Shown here in pieces: positions 1-8,267 of a stretch of 56,912 nucleotides of DNA. The stretch lies in NCBI GenBank assembly GCA_021463505.1, contig JAJTYR010000023.1, positions 1-56,912 of the forward strand. The letters are read 5' to 3'. Position numbers and translations under genes: made by a program. This stretch comes from Burkholderiaceae bacterium (GTDB lineage Bacteria > Pseudomonadota > Gammaproteobacteria > Burkholderiales > Burkholderiaceae_E). A model generated the notes under the pieces. The model was not told where the DNA came from. It did no database searches and saw nothing but the letters and a program-made list of their open reading frames with translations. Every line of letters begins with the position of its first letter. The stretch's first letter is position 1.

Positions 1-284
1 CACCGGTGGTGCGCGCGGCCAGCCAGCTGCTGGGCGAACTGGAGGCGCGCGCGCGCAGCCAGGAAGACCAGCTCGACCTGTTCACGATGCCCACGCAGGC
101 ATCGGGGGCTGCCGGACTTCCTCGCGGCGACACCGATGCCGGCGAGCGGCGCGAGACCGACCTCGCACGAGAACTGATCGAGCAGCTTCGCGCGATCGAC
201 CCGGACGCGTTGAGCGCGCGCGAGGCGCTCGAACGGCTCTACGACCTGCACGCTCAGGCTGGCGCGCCGCCACGCCCCGGCTGA
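1..284 (+). CDS. mutS: DNA mismatch repair protein MutS, C-terminal end (partial)
   Basis: Partial gene entering from the left edge and ending at TGA 282-284; about 93 codons are visible. The fragment holds a helical tail, a DLF motif like the beta-clamp-binding tail of MutS (QLDLF near 80-95), and the end motif in which an aspartate-proline-rich segment leads into ALSAREALERLYDL. That closely matches the 'DPDxLSPREALExLYxLK' end of proteobacterial MutS. MutS recognises base mismatches and starts repair with MutL. The ATPase and mismatch-binding domains lie outside the window, so the call rests on the tail alone. Its last 31 bases overlap the 3' end of the convergent ctaA-like gene. Confidence 0.82.
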   Translation, partial: PVVRAASQLLGELEARARSQEDQLDLFTMPTQASGAAGLPRGDTDAGERRETDLARELIEQLRAIDPDALSAREALERLYDLHAQAGAPPRPG

Positions 285-1207
285 GCCGGGGCCGCCACCA
301 CTGCCAGCAGCGCCGCGAGCAGCGCAGCCACCACGTTGTGCAGCGTGGCACTCGCCAGCGGTTGCACGCCCAGTGCGGTGCCCGCGCCGAGCAGGGCCTG
401 CGCCAGCGCGAGCACGGCCAGCGATGCGGCCAGCGCCGGCCGTGCGCCGCGCAGCCGCAGCGCGAGCGCAGCGACCAGCGCGACGAACAGCAGCGCGACC
501 AGACGATGTCCCAGATGGATGCCGCGCGCCGCCGCTGCGTCGAGCGCAACCATCACGCGCACAGGATCCATCGCGGCCCAGTCAAGGTGCGCATCGGCGC
601 ACCACAGCGTGCCGCAGGCGTCGATCACATGCCGCGCACCGGTCATCGTGCCGCTCCACGCGAGCGCGCCGAGCAGCACGAACCCCGCCACCGCGATGCG
701 TGCAGCACCAGACGCTGCGGTGGCGCCAGTCGCACCGGTCGCACCGGTCGCACCGGGCCTGGCGCCCGCGCCGCGGCGCGCGGCCACGATCCACGCAAGT
801 GCCGCGACCAGCAGCAGCCCGCCGATCAGGTTGCCCAGCGTGACCAGCGGCAGCTCGTGCGGGGTGTACCGCCCCAGCCAGGCGAGAAAGGCGGTGTCGA
901 GCAGCGCGAGTGCGGTCACGACCCGCTGGGCCGCGCGCATCGACGACCAGCCGAACAGCGTGACGAACAGCACCAGCACGCCGACCAGCGTCGCACTCAC
1001 CCGATGCAGCGAGCGCGCGACCCGCACCGCCCCCGGCGCCTCGGCGGTCGGCGCCGCAGTCACGATGGGGACGGCGACCTGCGCCGCACGGTAGCAGGCC
1101 GGCCAGCCATCGCAGCCGACGCCATGCTGCGCGTGACGGATGAATGCGCTCGACGCGGTGATGCACACCGTGAGCAGGCAGGCGAACAGCGCAAACGCGC
1201 GAATCAT
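254..1207 (-). CDS. ctaA: Heme A synthase-like protein (CtaA/COX15 family)
   Basis: 317 residues with about eight hydrophobic helices. Family marks are the extracytoplasmic cysteine pair C32/C38 in a GCDGWPAC segment, a second pair (CGTLWC), and heme-ligand histidines in LHRVSATLVG, IHLGHRLV and TLHNVV. CtaA converts heme O to heme A by oxidising the C8 methyl. It is the last gene of the operon: its ATG overlaps the stop of the upstream heme-copper-like gene by four bases (1204-1207), so translation is probably coupled. With ctaB in the same operon, the enzyme made here probably carries heme A or a variant. The linker between the two halves includes a GAT tripeptide repeat. The 3' end overlaps mutS by 31 bases, convergently. 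Confidence 0.85.
   Translation of the reverse strand: MIRAFALFACLLTVCITASSAFIRHAQHGVGCDGWPACYRAAQVAVPIVTAAPTAEAPGAVRVARSLHRVSATLVGVLVLFVTLFGWSSMRAAQRVVTALALLDTAFLAWLGRYTPHELPLVTLGNLIGGLLLVAALAWIVAARRGAGARPGATGATGATGATAASGAARIAVAGFVLLGALAWSGTMTGARHVIDACGTLWCADAHLDWAAMDPVRVMVALDAAAARGIHLGHRLVALLFVALVAALALRLRGARPALAASLAVLALAQALLGAGTALGVQPLASATLHNVVAALLAALLAVVAAPAQPGRGGAPA
729..755. repeat. Three exact 9-bp tandem repeats inside the ctaA-like gene
   Basis: The unit gtcgcaccg occurs three times in a row, with a degenerate fourth copy before it. On the coding strand it gives a Gly-Ala-Thr repeat in the loop between the two CtaA halves. It keeps the reading frame and is probably a slippage-prone linker rather than a functional element. 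Confidence 0.8.
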
Positions 1208-2625
1208 CGCGCCCGGCGCGCAGCGAGTACGCTGCCGAGCACCACCCAGACGAACAGCATGCCGCCAACGATCGCCAGCAATCCGCCGAAGCCCATCAGT
1301 CCCATGCCGAAGATCTCCTGCGTGGTGCGCAATGTCTGCTCGGCGCCGGCGACCTTGCGCTGCACGCCGTAGCCGCCCGACCACATCAGACCGATGATGT
1401 GCAGCAACTGGCCGCCGCCGTACAGCCACGGTTGCCAGTTCGCGATGCGCCCGGAGGCCTCGCGATATCCGAAGCGCGGCAACAGCGCATACGACAGGCC
1501 CATCAGCGCCAGCGTCACGCCGACGATCGAACCGTGATAGTGCGCCGGCACCCGGACGTCCGACCCCTGGATGAGAAAACCCAGCACACCGCCGGCCGAG
1601 AACAGCAACAGCGACGTGATCAGCGCCGCGCGCAGTGGCCGCGCCGCCGGCGTCGACGCCGTGCGACGCACCAGCGCGACCGCGAGCGCCAGCGCCATCG
1701 GCAGGATCGCCAGGCCGCCGCCGAAGCGCATCAGCCAGGTCATCATCTTGCGATGCTCGACCGACGGAACGGTCCAGTTCAGATAGATGAGCGGCGCGAA
1801 GAACACCGAAACCAGCCCGATCGCGTAGACCAGCACCACCACGCGCGGGCTCAGCGGCAACGGCGAACCGCCGAGCGTGGCCAGCCAGGCCCAGGCGACC
1901 AGCATCAGCAGCGTCCAGGTGAACTGGATCACGTGGCCCGGCCCCCAGAACAACAACTCGTAGTAGGTCGGCGCATCGAGTTCGCGCGGCACCTCGACGA
2001 TCGACCAGGCCACGGCCAGCAGTGCGACCGCGCTCGACACCGCGGCGGCCTTCAGGCCGAAGCGCAGCGCGTCGGCGCCATCGAGCTGCAGGCTCATGCG
2101 CGCCGGGGCGGCGAACGAGCGTAGCGTGAGCAGCAGGAAGCCGGCACCGAGCACGGCCAGCCCGTACAGAAAGGCCGGATTGTCGAGCACCGGAACGTAG
2201 TTCGCCATCACCGGCGCAGCCGGGCCGGTGAACGGCGCCACCGCCATGAAGGCCGTCCCGAGCGCTGCGGCGAACAGCGCGAGCCAGCCCAGCCACAACA
2301 GCCGCGGCGACGTGTCGATCGTCCACAGCATGCCCGCCATCGAGACGAACCAGACGAGCACCGACAGGTCGACGTGCACCACCAGTGCGACGCGGAAGAA
2401 GTCGCCGGCGGGCACAAGACCGGCCACGAACGGCGTGCGCGCCAGCACCAGCAGAATCGAGAACACGCCGGCGCCGATCAGCGCGGCCACACCCAGCATG
2501 AGCCAGCCGGCGGCGATCGAACGCTGCTCGGTGGCGGGAACGCCGATGTCGAAGCGATCGTCGCGCGGCCTGGCCGGCACGTGGAGCCGCGCGCGCGGCA
2601 GGCCGGCCGTGTGCGCGCTCCTCAT
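1204..2625 (-). CDS. Degenerate heme-copper oxidase subunit I-like membrane protein
   Basis: 473 residues and about twelve predicted membrane helices, of the heme-copper oxidase subunit I superfamily. Visible ligand positions are H84 on the early helix (VHVDLS), H231 in FWGPGHVIQF, H291 in VEHRKMM, and H362/H364 in PAHYHGS. The usual HxxxY is HxxxF (F235), and the usual HH pair of CuB is H291-R292. The CuB/tyrosine centre therefore looks incomplete while the bis-heme histidines seem intact. It may bind hemes without reducing oxygen, or may be a regulatory or electron-transfer partner of the complete subunit I at 6550-8256. It overlaps the upstream 168-residue gene by ATGA (2622-2625) and ctaA by four bases. 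Superfamily membership is firm; function is unknown. Confidence 0.8.
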   Translation of the reverse strand: MRSAHTAGLPRARLHVPARPRDDRFDIGVPATEQRSIAAGWLMLGVAALIGAGVFSILLVLARTPFVAGLVPAGDFFRVALVVHVDLSVLVWFVSMAGMLWTIDTSPRLLWLGWLALFAAALGTAFMAVAPFTGPAAPVMANYVPVLDNPAFLYGLAVLGAGFLLLTLRSFAAPARMSLQLDGADALRFGLKAAAVSSAVALLAVAWSIVEVPRELDAPTYYELLFWGPGHVIQFTWTLLMLVAWAWLATLGGSPLPLSPRVVVLVYAIGLVSVFFAPLIYLNWTVPSVEHRKMMTWLMRFGGGLAILPMALALAVALVRRTASTPAARPLRAALITSLLLFSAGGVLGFLIQGSDVRVPAHYHGSIVGVTLALMGLSYALLPRFGYREASGRIANWQPWLYGGGQLLHIIGLMWSGGYGVQRKVAGAEQTLRTTQEIFGMGLMGFGGLLAIVGGMLFVWVVLGSVLAARRAR

Positions 2626-3128
2626 CGGATCACCACGCCGCCCTGATCCGGAATGAAGTCGATCAGTACCACCTGGCCGGGTGCGACGGTCATCCGCCGC
2701 TCGCCCTGATGGTTGAAGCCCTTGACGCGAACGTTGTCGTTGAACTGTACGCGCAGCAGATGCTCGCCCGCCGGAATCGGCAGCCGGTGATAGCCGCTGG
2801 CCGCCCCGTCACGACGCAGACCCGCCGGGGGGAAGGTTTCGTCGTACAGCATCCTGCCGTCGAGCTCGACACGCACGTGCACCGCCGAGCGCTCGCGCGG
2901 GCACTCCATCTGCGCCCGCAGTTGCGGCGGCAGCTTTGCCAGTTCCTCGGGGGTACGCGCGCGGCAATCGGTGACGAATTCGCCCGGGTGCCGGAACGAC
3001 AGCCGCAGCAATCCCTCGTCGGGCGCCAGGTGCTGGTAGGCCGGTGCGGTGGAAAAGTAGCCGATGAACGCCGCGAACAACAGGTAGAGCACGGCCTGTC
3101 CGCCGTAGCGCAACACCGGGTTAGTCAT
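2622..3128 (-). CDS. One-TM protein of unknown function in the oxidase operon
   Basis: 168 residues that I do not recognise as a named family. An N-terminal hydrophobic helix (about residues 9-27) would anchor the protein. After it comes a mostly beta domain outside the membrane with two cysteines (in TDCRA and MECPR) about 20 residues apart. The end is rich in Val, Gly and Pro and resembles small carboxypeptidase-regulatory or PEGA-like folds (for example PIPAGEHLLRVQF). It overlaps the cytochrome b fusion gene by eight bases upstream and the degenerate subunit I by ATGA downstream, so it is clearly part of the operon. An assembly or periplasmic accessory role is inference only. Confidence 0.8.
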   Translation of the reverse strand: MTNPVLRYGGQAVLYLLFAAFIGYFSTAPAYQHLAPDEGLLRLSFRHPGEFVTDCRARTPEELAKLPPQLRAQMECPRERSAVHVRVELDGRMLYDETFPPAGLRRDGAASGYHRLPIPAGEHLLRVQFNDNVRVKGFNHQGERRMTVAPGQVVLIDFIPDQGGVVIR

Positions 3129-4716
3129 GTCGGTTGCCTCCGAAAGTGCGTCGGCGCACGCCGCCGGCTGCCGATCCTGTCGCGCCTGCAGCAAGCCGCG
3201 CGCCGAACGATTCGATGTGCGCCTCGAGTGCCGCGCACTGCTCGCGGCCCATCTGGAACACCGCAAGCCGCGCGCGATCGACGCCGCGACGCAAGCGCGG
3301 CTCGCGCTGCCCCGCGAGCCGCTCGAGTGTCCATCGTACCCCGAAGCGGTACTCGCAATCCCCGCTCGCGCAAGTGACCACCACGACGCCCGCCGCACCG
3401 GCCCGCAACCCGTACTCGACGAACGACGGCGGCAGCATGCCGGCGCAGGGCAAGCCGAAGACCACCCGCCCCGATCGTGGCGCTGGCATCGCGCCGCGCA
3501 GGCATGCGAACACGAGCGTCGAGCCAGCGGCCGCCTGCTCCCGGAACACCGCGTCGATCTCGTCGCGTAACGCGCCAACCGTGAGATCCGGCAGGTCGAT
3601 CCCACTCACCAGTTGCGCCCCCGGCCGAAACGGCACCGACGACGGGCACGAGCCCGCGCAGATGCCGCACGAGGCACAACGATCCGCATCGACGACCGCG
3701 ATCTCGCCCTCGCCGCCCGGATGCGGCGCCATTGCGATTGCCGCGAACGGGCAATCGGCGAAGCAGCGCCGGCAGCCGGTGCAATGGTCGGCAACGACCT
3801 CGGCCGCCGGCGGCCGGCGCCAGCCTCCGAGCCACGGCGCGACGGCCAGCAGCAGCGTCACACCGACGCTCGTCGCCCAGACCAGTCCGGGCGAAGCGGC
3901 GTAGATCGCCGGCAGCGGCGCCAGGTAGAACCAGTCGATCGGCACCGACGCCGGCAGCCGTACGAGGTCGGCCGGCGGCCCGGAGAACGCGGGCAGCGCC
4001 AGCGACAGCGCCAGCATCGCGCCCAGGCTCCACAACGTCACCGCGCGGCTCGCTCCCGTCTGCGGGTGCGTCAGCCGCTGCACGTGTGCCCACATCGCCA
4101 GCAGCAACACCAGCGGCAGACCGATGTGCAGAAACACCACCAGCGAGAAGAAGCGGTCCGAGACCGCGCCCTCGGTGACGAAGTTGCGCACCAGCGCCGG
4201 TCCGAAACCGGGCAAGGCGCCGAACCATTCGGCAGTGGCGGTCGCCACGAACAGCGCCACCGTATCCCAGACCATCCAGTAGCCGACCACGCCGGCGGCC
4301 ACCGCCAGCCACAGTGCGGGCACTCCACTGACCCACGAATACCATCGAAAACCGCGAAAGCGCCCGAGCATCAGTTCGCGCACCAGGTGCAGCACGATCA
4401 CCGCGACGAACGCATCGGAGGCGTAACGGTGCAGGCTGCGCATCATGCCGCCGGCCCACCACTGCGCGTGCGTGAGTGCCTCCACCGATGCGTGCGCACC
4501 CTCGACGCTGGTGTCGTAGAAGATGTACAGGTAGATGCCGGTGACCGCGATCAGCCAGAACAGATAGAAGCCCAGTCCGCCCAGCTGGCGCAGCGGATTG
4601 TCGTCCACGCCGCAGAGCCGGTCGAAGGCGTGCTCGGCGGCACGCCAGGCGCGCGCGGCCGCCCCACCGCCGGACAACGGCGCATCGCCGGGACGCGTGG
4701 ACAGGAACAGCGGCAT
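3121..4716 (-). CDS. Cytochrome b - two [4Fe-4S] - MvhD/FlpD fusion protein
   Basis: 531 residues in three parts. Residues 1-300 are a bc1/b6-type cytochrome b with two bis-histidine heme pairs, H96/H110 and H197/H211. Residues 305-365 carry two ferredoxin-type clusters: C312, C315, C318, C322 and C347, C350, C353, C357. Residues 400-480 match the MvhD/FlpD hydrogenase iron-sulfur domain, with C405, C424, C449 and C454 and a GLPCAGMLPPSFVEYGLRAG segment. In heterodisulfide reductase and formate systems MvhD passes electrons between flavin or hydrogenase partners and ferredoxin; fused to cytochrome b it could join soluble reductant to the quinone pool. The ATG at 4716 is chosen because the cytochrome b domain starts just after it; I saw no strong ribosome site. 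The cytochrome b part is a paralogue of the one at 9302-11206. Confidence 0.88.
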   Translation of the reverse strand: MPLFLSTRPGDAPLSGGGAAARAWRAAEHAFDRLCGVDDNPLRQLGGLGFYLFWLIAVTGIYLYIFYDTSVEGAHASVEALTHAQWWAGGMMRSLHRYASDAFVAVIVLHLVRELMLGRFRGFRWYSWVSGVPALWLAVAAGVVGYWMVWDTVALFVATATAEWFGALPGFGPALVRNFVTEGAVSDRFFSLVVFLHIGLPLVLLLAMWAHVQRLTHPQTGASRAVTLWSLGAMLALSLALPAFSGPPADLVRLPASVPIDWFYLAPLPAIYAASPGLVWATSVGVTLLLAVAPWLGGWRRPPAAEVVADHCTGCRRCFADCPFAAIAMAPHPGGEGEIAVVDADRCASCGICAGSCPSSVPFRPGAQLVSGIDLPDLTVGALRDEIDAVFREQAAAGSTLVFACLRGAMPAPRSGRVVFGLPCAGMLPPSFVEYGLRAGAAGVVVVTCASGDCEYRFGVRWTLERLAGQREPRLRRGVDRARLAVFQMGREQCAALEAHIESFGARLAAGATGSAAGGVRRRTFGGNRHD

Positions 4717-4751
4717 GCTCGGGCGGGGTACAGCCTGGAGGGGCCGTGCGC

Positions 4752-5615
4752 TCAGGCGCGCCTGGCCCGCCGCAGCTCCCGCAACGTGTACCAGGCGATG
4801 GCCCCCAGCGTGGTCAGACCGGCGAAGATCTCGAAGAACAGTGAATAGTTGGCCCGGTAGCCACCAGTCTGCGGATCGTACACGGTGCAGTACAGGATCA
4901 CTTTCTCCCAGATGTTTTCGAGCGTCACCTCGCGTGAGGCCTGTCCCGAGAGCAACTCCTTCAACGGCTGCACCAGCATCGGCAGATCGAAGTTCTCGCC
5001 GTAGACCTGCCGGTAGACCACGCCGTCGGCGTCGACGATCGTGACCTGCGTGACGTGATCGAACCCCTTCGGCGTGGCCTCGTAGACGAAGCCGAGGTTG
5101 GCGGTGAGCGCGTCGACCTGAGTCGGATCGGGACTGAGGAAATGCCAGTCGGGCTCGTCGATGCGGTTCTGGCGCTTGAAGGTGGCCATCGCCGCCGGAC
5201 TGTCGAACGGCTGGTTGAAGCCGATCGAGACGACGGTAAACCTGTCGTGGCCCAGGGCGCGGCGCGCCTCGCGCACGGCCTCGGCGAGGAACTGCGTCGC
5301 CACCGGGCAGGCCTGGAAGCAACCGGTGTAGACCAGGCTGATCAGCAGCGGGCGGCCCTGGTAGTCGCTGAAACGGACATCCTTGCCGTTGCTGTCGCGC
5401 ATCCGGACGTCGGCGAGCGGGCGGCCGATCGCGGCCTGGCTGCTCGCGATCACCTGGCGGTAGTCGGGCACCCGGCTCGGGTTCGCGGCCCCCGACGCGC
5501 CGGCCCAGGCCGGCGTCACGCCCGCAGCGGCCAGCGCACCGGCAATCAGCAACACACGCCGCAACCCGACGGCAAGCCCGTGGCGTCGCCCGCGCACCGA
5601 CGCCGCCTCAGGCAC
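4752..5615 (-). CDS. SCO1/SenC-family copper chaperone and thioredoxin-fold protein
   Basis: 287 residues. An N-terminal signal or anchor (about residues 17-38) is followed by a thioredoxin-fold Sco domain with the copper motif C99-x3-C103 (in TGCFQACP) and the distal ligand H187 (GFDHVTQV). A C-terminal hydrophobic helix (FFEIFAGLTTLGAIAWY) is an extra anchor found only in some family members. Sco proteins load or reduce the CuA site of subunit II, and a CuA subunit II is encoded three genes upstream, so the job fits. The gene overlaps the end of ctaB by eight bases (5608-5615). Confidence 0.92.
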   Translation of the reverse strand: MPEAASVRGRRHGLAVGLRRVLLIAGALAAAGVTPAWAGASGAANPSRVPDYRQVIASSQAAIGRPLADVRMRDSNGKDVRFSDYQGRPLLISLVYTGCFQACPVATQFLAEAVREARRALGHDRFTVVSIGFNQPFDSPAAMATFKRQNRIDEPDWHFLSPDPTQVDALTANLGFVYEATPKGFDHVTQVTIVDADGVVYRQVYGENFDLPMLVQPLKELLSGQASREVTLENIWEKVILYCTVYDPQTGGYRANYSLFFEIFAGLTTLGAIAWYTLRELRRARRA

Positions 5616-6474
5616 CCGGCGAAGCCCTCATCCACCCGTCGGCAATGATTCCGAGCAGCAGCAGCGAGAGCTGAATCAGCGAAGCGTGAAAACTCGCCAT
5701 CGCGTTGGCGCGATCCGGTGCGAGGGCGAGACGCCAGGCCCGCTGGATCAGCAGGCCGCCGCCCAGCGCTGCGCAGGTCAGATAGAGCCAGCCGGGGCCG
5801 AGCAGCGCCAGTGCCAGCGAGCAGCCAACCATGACGACCGCATGCCAGAAGATCGCCCAGGCGGCAAAGCGCTCGCCCCGGACGACCGGCAGCATCGGCA
5901 CGCCGGCACCGGCGTAGTCGTCGCGGAAAGCGATCGACAGGCTCCAGAAGTGCGGCGGCGTCCAGAGAAACAGCACCAGCGCGAGCAGCAGCGCCTCGCG
6001 GGACAACTGCGGCGAAACCGCGGCAGCCCCGGCCAGCACTGCAAAGCTGCCCGCCAGTCCGCCGATCACGATGTTCCAGGCGGTACGCCGCTTCAACCAG
6101 ACGGTGTAGACGATCGCGTAGAAAAACGCACCGAGGAAGGTGAAGAGTGCAGCGCTGGCATTCGTGGCCAGCCAGGCGGCGGCCACCGCGATGCCCGAGA
6201 GCGCGGCGATCAGTGCAAGCCAGCCCCCGTGGCGGCGCATGCGCCCGCTCACGAACGGCCGGCGCCGCGTACGCGCCATCCGCGCGTCGAGGTCGACCTC
6301 GTAGAACTGGTTGAAGGCGCCTGCCGCCGCCGAGGACAGCAGCACCGCGAGCGTGAGCACTGCGCCCTGCCACGGCTCGGGCGCGGCACCGGGCGAGACC
6401 ATCAGCCCGGCGACCGCGGTGAGCGCGATCGCCACGCCGATGCGCAGCTTGAACAGGTTCAGCAACGCCTTCAT
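5608..6474 (-). CDS. ctaB: Protoheme IX farnesyltransferase (heme O synthase)
   Basis: 288 residues and about nine membrane helices of the UbiA/CtaB prenyltransferase family. The first Asp-rich motif is NQFYEVDLDARMARTRRRP; a second conserved stretch is YTVWLKRRTAWNIVIGGLAGS. The enzyme adds a farnesyl group to heme b to make heme O, the substrate of CtaA at the end of the same operon. The ATG at 6474 is preceded by GGAGG at 6481-6485; an in-frame ATG further upstream lacks a ribosome site. Confidence 0.95.
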   Translation of the reverse strand: MKALLNLFKLRIGVAIALTAVAGLMVSPGAAPEPWQGAVLTLAVLLSSAAAGAFNQFYEVDLDARMARTRRRPFVSGRMRRHGGWLALIAALSGIAVAAAWLATNASAALFTFLGAFFYAIVYTVWLKRRTAWNIVIGGLAGSFAVLAGAAAVSPQLSREALLLALVLFLWTPPHFWSLSIAFRDDYAGAGVPMLPVVRGERFAAWAIFWHAVVMVGCSLALALLGPGWLYLTCAALGGGLLIQRAWRLALAPDRANAMASFHASLIQLSLLLLGIIADGWMRASPGA

Positions 6475-6549
6475 GACCGGCCTCCATGGCCGGGCCGCAC
6501 GCGGCGGCCCGGCCATGTTCGTTTGTCGCTCAGGCGCACGGTGCCGGGC

Positions 6550-8256
6550 TCAGCTCAGGCCCCAGACGGTGGACAGGTACTTCCAGTTGACGAAGTAGTA
6601 CAGGACGAAGGCGCCCAGGAACACCAGCGCGAACACGAAGGTGCCCGGTACGCCGAAGCCCCCGCCGTGGCCCCCGTGACCGGTGAGCGCCGCCTGCACC
6701 GGCAGGCGCAACGGGACGACCCGGGTGGAATAGGCGCCTGCGTCGAGCCGCTTGCCGAACAGGATCGTGCCGACCGTGACCACGATGTACATCGCCCCGC
6801 CCACGACCGCGATCACGCCACCCACGCCAAAGATCGCGATCATCAGCAACGCGGTGCCCGGGTACTCGTAGGGCAGCGCGGCGCCCGCGAAAGTGATGTC
6901 CCAGTGGCGCCGCGGCACGCCGAGGGTGCCGGCGCCCATCATCGCCAGCGTGAACACGCCCATGCCCAGGCCGAAGAAGTACGGCTGCAACTTCGCCCAT
7001 CCCGGCAGGATCAGTTCGCGATTGAACAGCGTGGGCAGCAGGAAGTAGGTGAGCGACATGAACGCCAGCGTCGTGCCGATCACGACCGTGGCGTGGAAGT
7101 GCCCCGGCACGTAGATCGTGTTGTGGATGATCATGTTCAGCTGCTCGGTACCCATCATCACGCCCGAGATGCCGCCGAGGAAGCCGAAGCCGATCAGCGA
7201 GATGAACATTCCGGAGAACACCGGATTGCCCCACGGCGCCTTGCGCAGCCACTCGAACAGGCCCTTGGTGTAGCCCTTCTCGCGCTGGGCGGCTTCGATG
7301 GCGCCCGGCACCGTCAGGCCGTGCAGCATCGAGGCGAGCACCGCCAGGTACATCGCATAGCTGGTGTTGAAGATCTTCCACTCGGTGCCCACCGCCGGGT
7401 CGGCCAGGATGTGGTGCGCCGAGGCCAGCTGCAGGAACAGGATGTACAGCAGGAACGCCGAGCGGCTGACACGCTCGGACATCGGCTTGGCGCCGAAGAC
7501 GATCGCGGCGATCGCATACCAGACCGCGATGTGCGCCGACACGTTGATCTGCTGCGACGAGTGGCCGAAGGCCCACCAGATCACCCGGTACATCGCCGGA
7601 TCGATGTGTTTGATGTAGCCCACCGACCACAGGAAGGTCGGGATCAGGATGATCGCGCCCGAGGCGATCGTGAAGATCGCGATGATGCAGGCCGTGAGCG
7701 CCCCGAAGGTGACCAGCGGCACCGACCCCTCGTAGGTCTTCTCGGCCCTGGCCACGACCAGCGTGCCCAGGAAGATGAAGCAGCCGACGAGTGCGCCCAC
7801 CGCGAACAGGATCAGCCCGAGGTAGAACGCCGGGTGCGCGGGCATCGGCACGTACGAGGTCATCATCACCGTCGCGTTGCCGCTGAAGATCGCCACGTTG
7901 AACGTCAGCGTGCCGATCACCATCAGCGCCCAGGCGAGCCACGCCACCCTGGGCATGGCCAGCCGGCATCGCAGCAGCGTGGACGAACAGAAGTACAGGA
8001 CCGCGATCTCGAAGAAGATGATCCAGACCACGAGCATGTCGAGGCCGTGCGCGGTCAGGTACAGGTAGAAGTTGTCGGCGTCGATCAGGTGGATCGCCTG
8101 CCAGCGGGTGAGCGTGATCAGCAGCGCGAGAATGCCGCCGATCAGCAGCGCCACGACGGCTGCGACCGCGTTGAGCTTGATCAGCGACTCCGCGGACTTG
8201 TGGAACTGCAGCCCCGTGCGGGGGCAGATCCGGTACTGCGCTTGAGCGGTTGCCAT
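6550..8256 (-). CDS. CuA-type heme-copper reductase subunit I lacking the active-site tyrosine
   Basis: 568 residues and about 13 membrane helices, closest in layout to B-type (ba3/CbaA) subunit I. Histidine ligands are complete: H70 and H388 for the low-spin heme, H386 for the high-spin heme, and H232, H281 and H282 for CuB. In oxygen reductases H232 starts HPxxY, whose tyrosine is crosslinked to the CuB histidine; here it reads HSSQQ, with Q236 in the tyrosine place. Loss of this tyrosine marks NO reductases and the CuA-containing NOR-like families (sNOR, eNOR, gNOR and similar). I infer NO reduction or another non-O2 reaction. The ATG at 8256 has GGGGGG just upstream; an ATG 15 bases earlier is less likely. 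It is 11 bases from the subunit II stop. Confidence 0.87.
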   Translation of the reverse strand: MATAQAQYRICPRTGLQFHKSAESLIKLNAVAAVVALLIGGILALLITLTRWQAIHLIDADNFYLYLTAHGLDMLVVWIIFFEIAVLYFCSSTLLRCRLAMPRVAWLAWALMVIGTLTFNVAIFSGNATVMMTSYVPMPAHPAFYLGLILFAVGALVGCFIFLGTLVVARAEKTYEGSVPLVTFGALTACIIAIFTIASGAIILIPTFLWSVGYIKHIDPAMYRVIWWAFGHSSQQINVSAHIAVWYAIAAIVFGAKPMSERVSRSAFLLYILFLQLASAHHILADPAVGTEWKIFNTSYAMYLAVLASMLHGLTVPGAIEAAQREKGYTKGLFEWLRKAPWGNPVFSGMFISLIGFGFLGGISGVMMGTEQLNMIIHNTIYVPGHFHATVVIGTTLAFMSLTYFLLPTLFNRELILPGWAKLQPYFFGLGMGVFTLAMMGAGTLGVPRRHWDITFAGAALPYEYPGTALLMIAIFGVGGVIAVVGGAMYIVVTVGTILFGKRLDAGAYSTRVVPLRLPVQAALTGHGGHGGGFGVPGTFVFALVFLGAFVLYYFVNWKYLSTVWGLS

Positions 8257-8267
8257 GTTCCCCCCGA

